Positions 6,073 through 8,137 of a DNA stretch of 8,137 bases are shown here, in pieces. The stretch is from assembly GCA_036393335.1 (NCBI GenBank), contig DASWHD010000178.1:1-8137 (forward strand), read 5' to 3'. The stretch's first letter is position 1, and the number at the start of each line of letters is the position of its first letter. The notes beneath the pieces are model-generated. The model saw nothing but the letters and a program-made list of their open reading frames with translations. It was not told where the DNA came from and ran no database searches. The stretch comes from DASWHD01 sp036393335 (GTDB lineage: Bacteria > CG2-30-53-67 > CG2-30-70-394). The position numbers and the translations under genes are program-made.

Positions 6073-6101
6073 TTGACCCCACCGGGGGCCGCTTCTATCC
6101 T
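6073..6101 (+). promoter_or_regulatory. Sigma70-type promoter for rplI
   Basis: TTGACC (6073-6078, five of six matches) and TATCCT (6096-6101, four of six) are separated by exactly 17 nt. Transcription would begin near 6108, giving a leader of about 60 nt before rplI. The leader holds a 6-bp hairpin, CCGGGC/GCCCGG (6130-6135, 6140-6145), just upstream of the GGGAG at 6149-6153. No other promoter of this quality was seen on the plus strand of the window. Confidence 0.65.
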
Positions 6102-6169
6102 TCACGACCTTTGCGGACAACCAGTTGGCCCGGGCGTCAGCCCGGTGCGGGAGCGCGCCGATGGGAACC

Positions 6170-6685
6170 ATGCGGGTCATGTTGATGGAGACGATTGATC
6201 ACCTGGGGGAGATGGGCCAGGTGGTCTCGGTGAAGCGCGGTTACGCCCGCAATTATCTGCTGCCACGGGGCGAGGCGGTCCTCGCCACGCGCGGCAATCT
6301 GCGCCAGATGGAGCACTACCAGCGCATCGTGGCGGAGAAGATCAAGCGCGTGCGGCTGGAGTCGGAGGACCTGGCGAAGAACCTCGGCGCTCAGGAGCTG
6401 GAGTTCATCGTCAAGGTCGGGGAGTCCGGCCATCTCTACGGCGCGGTGACCACCATGGACATCGCACGCCAGCTCGAAGGGCGTGGCTTTAACGTGGACC
6501 GGCGCAAGATCCTCCTCGACGAGGCGATCAAGACCCCGGGTGACTACACGGCCACCGTCAAGCTGCCGCAGGGCGTCGTGGCCGAGATCAGGCTGAGCGT
6601 CAAGCCCGAGGAGGGCAGCGCTGCGGCGGAGGCGGTTGCTGGAGCGGCCACCGAGACACCCGAGAGCCAGCCGGCCGCGGAGTAA
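6170..6685 (+). CDS. rplI: 50S ribosomal protein L9
   Basis: A 171-residue L9, which binds 23S rRNA near the L1 stalk base and helps maintain frame during translation. The N-terminal domain starts MRVMLMETIDHLGEMG and carries the L9 signature with conserved Gly13, Gly16, Val21, Gly24-Tyr25, Asn28-Tyr29-Leu30 and Gly34. A long connecting helix (about 41-75) and the C-terminal domain (about 76-150) follow, then an Ala/Glu-rich tail of about 20 residues that makes it longer than the roughly 149-residue E. coli protein. I chose the ATG at 6170 because the family begins M(K/R)V. The ATG at 6161 (adds MGT) has the better SD spacing, GGGAG at 6149-6153 with 7 nt, and may be the true start. It has its own promoter and ends before a strong terminator. 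rpsF and rpsR, its common upstream neighbours, are absent. Confidence 0.95.
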   Translation: MRVMLMETIDHLGEMGQVVSVKRGYARNYLLPRGEAVLATRGNLRQMEHYQRIVAEKIKRVRLESEDLAKNLGAQELEFIVKVGESGHLYGAVTTMDIARQLEGRGFNVDRRKILLDEAIKTPGDYTATVKLPQGVVAEIRLSVKPEEGSAAAEAVAGAATETPESQPAAE

Positions 6686-6723
6686 CCGACGGGTCGAATT
6701 TCGGCCCCGGTTCCGTTATCTTC

Positions 6724-6755
6724 GAGGCCCCCCGGCGTCCCGGCCGGGGGGCCTC
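6724..6755 (+). terminator. Intrinsic terminator after rplI
   Basis: A perfect 12-bp GC-rich stem, GAGGCCCCCCGG (6724-6735) with CCGGGGGGCCTC (6744-6755), closes an 8-nt loop. It is followed by T-rich TTCATTTCCT. It starts 38 nt after the rplI stop and ends 31 nt before the dnaB start, so it should stop or attenuate transcription from rplI into dnaB. It is the clearest terminator in the window. Confidence 0.85.
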
Positions 6756-6786
6756 TTCATTTCCTCCCTTCTTCCGGTCGCTTCCC

Positions 6787-8130
6787 ATGCCAACCGTGCA
6801 GGAGACCTTGCCCAAGGTGACCGCGCCGCAGAACCTCGAGGCGGAACGAGCGGTCCTGGGGGCGGTGCTGTGGCACAACGACGCCATCCACGCCGCCCTG
6901 GAGAAGGTGGCGGCGGACCATTTTTACAGTCCTGCGCACCGCAGGATCTTTGCGGCGATGGTGCGCCTGGCCACCACCAGCATACCGATCGACGAGCTGA
7001 CCATCGCCGAGGCCCTGACCCGCGACGGCGTGCTGCCGGAAGTCGGTGGGGCCGCCTACCTGGCCGAGCTGTCCGGCATGGTGGCCAGCGCCGGCAACAT
7101 CCAGTACCACGCCCAGATCGTCCGCGAGAAGTACGTCCTCCGTCAGCTCCTGGCGGCAGCCCAGGAGATCTCCACTTCTTGCTGTGAAGGGATGGATTCC
7201 GCGGCCGAGCTCCTGGACGAGGCGCAAAAGCGTCTGTTCTCCCTCGCCGAGTCGCAGGTGACGGGGGGCTTTCGGGGGATGAATCCCCTGGTCAAGGAGG
7301 CATTCAAGAACATCGAGGCGATGCACGATCGCGGCAGCGATCTGCTCGGCGTCGCCACCGGCTTCGATGGCCTCGATCGCAGGCTTCTCGGCTTGCAGCG
7401 CTCGGACCTGATCGTCCTCGCGGCCCGCCCGGCGATGGGCAAGACCGCCTTCGCTCTGAACATCGCCGCCAACGCCGCGATCCGCAACGGCGCCCGGGTC
7501 GGGATCTTCTCCCTGGAGATGTCGAGCCTCCAGCTCACTCTGCGGATGCTGTGCGCCGAGGCCCAGGTCGATGCACAACTCGTGCGCAGCGGTCGGCTCC
7601 ACGAGGAGTATTGGCACCAGATCACCAACGCCGCGGGCCGACTCTCCGAGGCAAGAATCTACATCGACGACGCCCCGACCCTCACGCCCATGCAGATGCG
7701 CGCCCGGGCGCGGCGCATGAAGGCGGAGCACGGCTGCGACCTGATCATCGTCGACTACCTGCAACTCATGCACGTGGCGGGCAAGGTGGAGCGACGCGAC
7801 CTGGAGATCGGCGAGATCTCCCGGTCGTTGAAGGCCCTCGCCAAGGAGCTCGACGTGCCGGTGCTGGCCCTGGCACAGCTCTCCCGGCGGGTGGAGGAGC
7901 GCAAGGACGGGCCGAAGCTCTCCGACCTGCGGGAGTCCGGCGCCATCGAGCAGGACGCGGACATCGTCCTCTTCCTGCACCGCGACCCGGACAAGGCCCA
8001 CGAGGAGGACGAGGCGTGGCCCACGGAGATCCAGATCGGGAAGCACCGCAACGGGCCGGTAGGCATGGCAGAGGTGATGTTCGAGCGTCGCTTCGCGCGG
8101 TTCTTCGCCGAGGACCGACACTTCGGTTAG
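6787..8130 (+). CDS. dnaB: Replicative DNA helicase DnaB
   Basis: A complete 447-residue DnaB, the hexameric 5'-3' helicase that unwinds the replication fork and recruits primase. The N-terminal collar domain begins at PQNLEAERAVLGAVL (14-28), and the linker region runs about 115-185. The RecA-like motor has Walker A RPAMGKTA (214-221, Lys219, Thr220), catalytic Glu244 in SLEM, Walker B DLIIVDYLQLM (318-328, Asp323), sensor-like LAQLSR (362-367), and the arginine-finger motif KHRNGP (419-424, Arg421). All key residues are present and no intein interrupts the gene. Length is slightly below that of E. coli DnaB. The start is fixed by homology: the preceding bases are pyrimidine-rich with no Shine-Dalgarno. 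It lies 31 nt after the rplI terminator, with no obvious promoter between. The window ends 7 nt after its TAG. Confidence 0.97.
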   Translation: MPTVQETLPKVTAPQNLEAERAVLGAVLWHNDAIHAALEKVAADHFYSPAHRRIFAAMVRLATTSIPIDELTIAEALTRDGVLPEVGGAAYLAELSGMVASAGNIQYHAQIVREKYVLRQLLAAAQEISTSCCEGMDSAAELLDEAQKRLFSLAESQVTGGFRGMNPLVKEAFKNIEAMHDRGSDLLGVATGFDGLDRRLLGLQRSDLIVLAARPAMGKTAFALNIAANAAIRNGARVGIFSLEMSSLQLTLRMLCAEAQVDAQLVRSGRLHEEYWHQITNAAGRLSEARIYIDDAPTLTPMQMRARARRMKAEHGCDLIIVDYLQLMHVAGKVERRDLEIGEISRSLKALAKELDVPVLALAQLSRRVEERKDGPKLSDLRESGAIEQDADIVLFLHRDPDKAHEEDEAWPTEIQIGKHRNGPVGMAEVMFERRFARFFAEDRHFG

Positions 8131-8137
8131 CGCGCAT

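Noticed and set aside
6757..8121. Minus-strand open frame of 454 codons opposite dnaB
   Set aside because: Antisense shadow of dnaB, His/Leu/Gly-rich without family motifs.

Overview
This is a GC-rich bacterial segment carrying ordinary chromosomal genes. The ribosomal protein L9 gene followed by the replicative helicase gene dnaB, a YgiD-type dioxygenase and a DUF456 membrane protein fit a GC-rich proteobacterium. I favour a gammaproteobacterium from general sequence character, but no marker in the window fixes the genus.

Layout. Positions 1-174 (minus) hold the start of a probable membrane protein that runs off the left edge, divergent from a complete DUF456 membrane protein gene (257-775, plus). 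A GH13 alpha-amylase-family gene fills 865-2808 on the minus strand and converges on the DUF456 gene. Upstream of the amylase start lies a short AT-rich island (about 34% GC over 2976-3055 by hand count) with a plausible minus-strand promoter. It is followed immediately by a frameshifted second copy of the 3' end of the DUF456 gene (about 3056-3240), so the amylase gene is bracketed by direct repeats. From 3241 to 4249 the sequence is gene-poor. It has one small secreted-protein frame (3634-3846), Cys/Asp-rich continuations in the other two frames that look like the decayed rest of the same gene, and a very strong hairpin (4039-4079).

The right half is denser. A class I glutamine amidotransferase-like gene (4250-4945) is followed 48 nt later by a ygiD-like extradiol dioxygenase gene (4994-5773), probably co-transcribed. 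A start-less fragment of a Gly/Thr-repeat protein follows (5774-5965). A good sigma70-type promoter (6073-6101) precedes rplI (6170-6685). A textbook intrinsic terminator (6724-6755) separates rplI from dnaB (6787-8130).

How the genes work together. Only the amidotransferase/dioxygenase pair and rplI/dnaB look like functional neighbours. The rest looks like an accessory stretch between housekeeping genes, with several gene remnants (second DUF456 copy, Cys-rich protein, repeat-protein tail). The usual rpsF-rpsR genes are not upstream of rplI, and rplI has its own promoter instead. I found no CRISPR array, tRNA, rRNA, transposase, integrase or recognisable defence system. The items most worth a second look are the direct repeats around the amylase gene, the apparently triple-broken Cys-rich gene, the large hairpin, and the terminator placed directly before an SD-less dnaB start.
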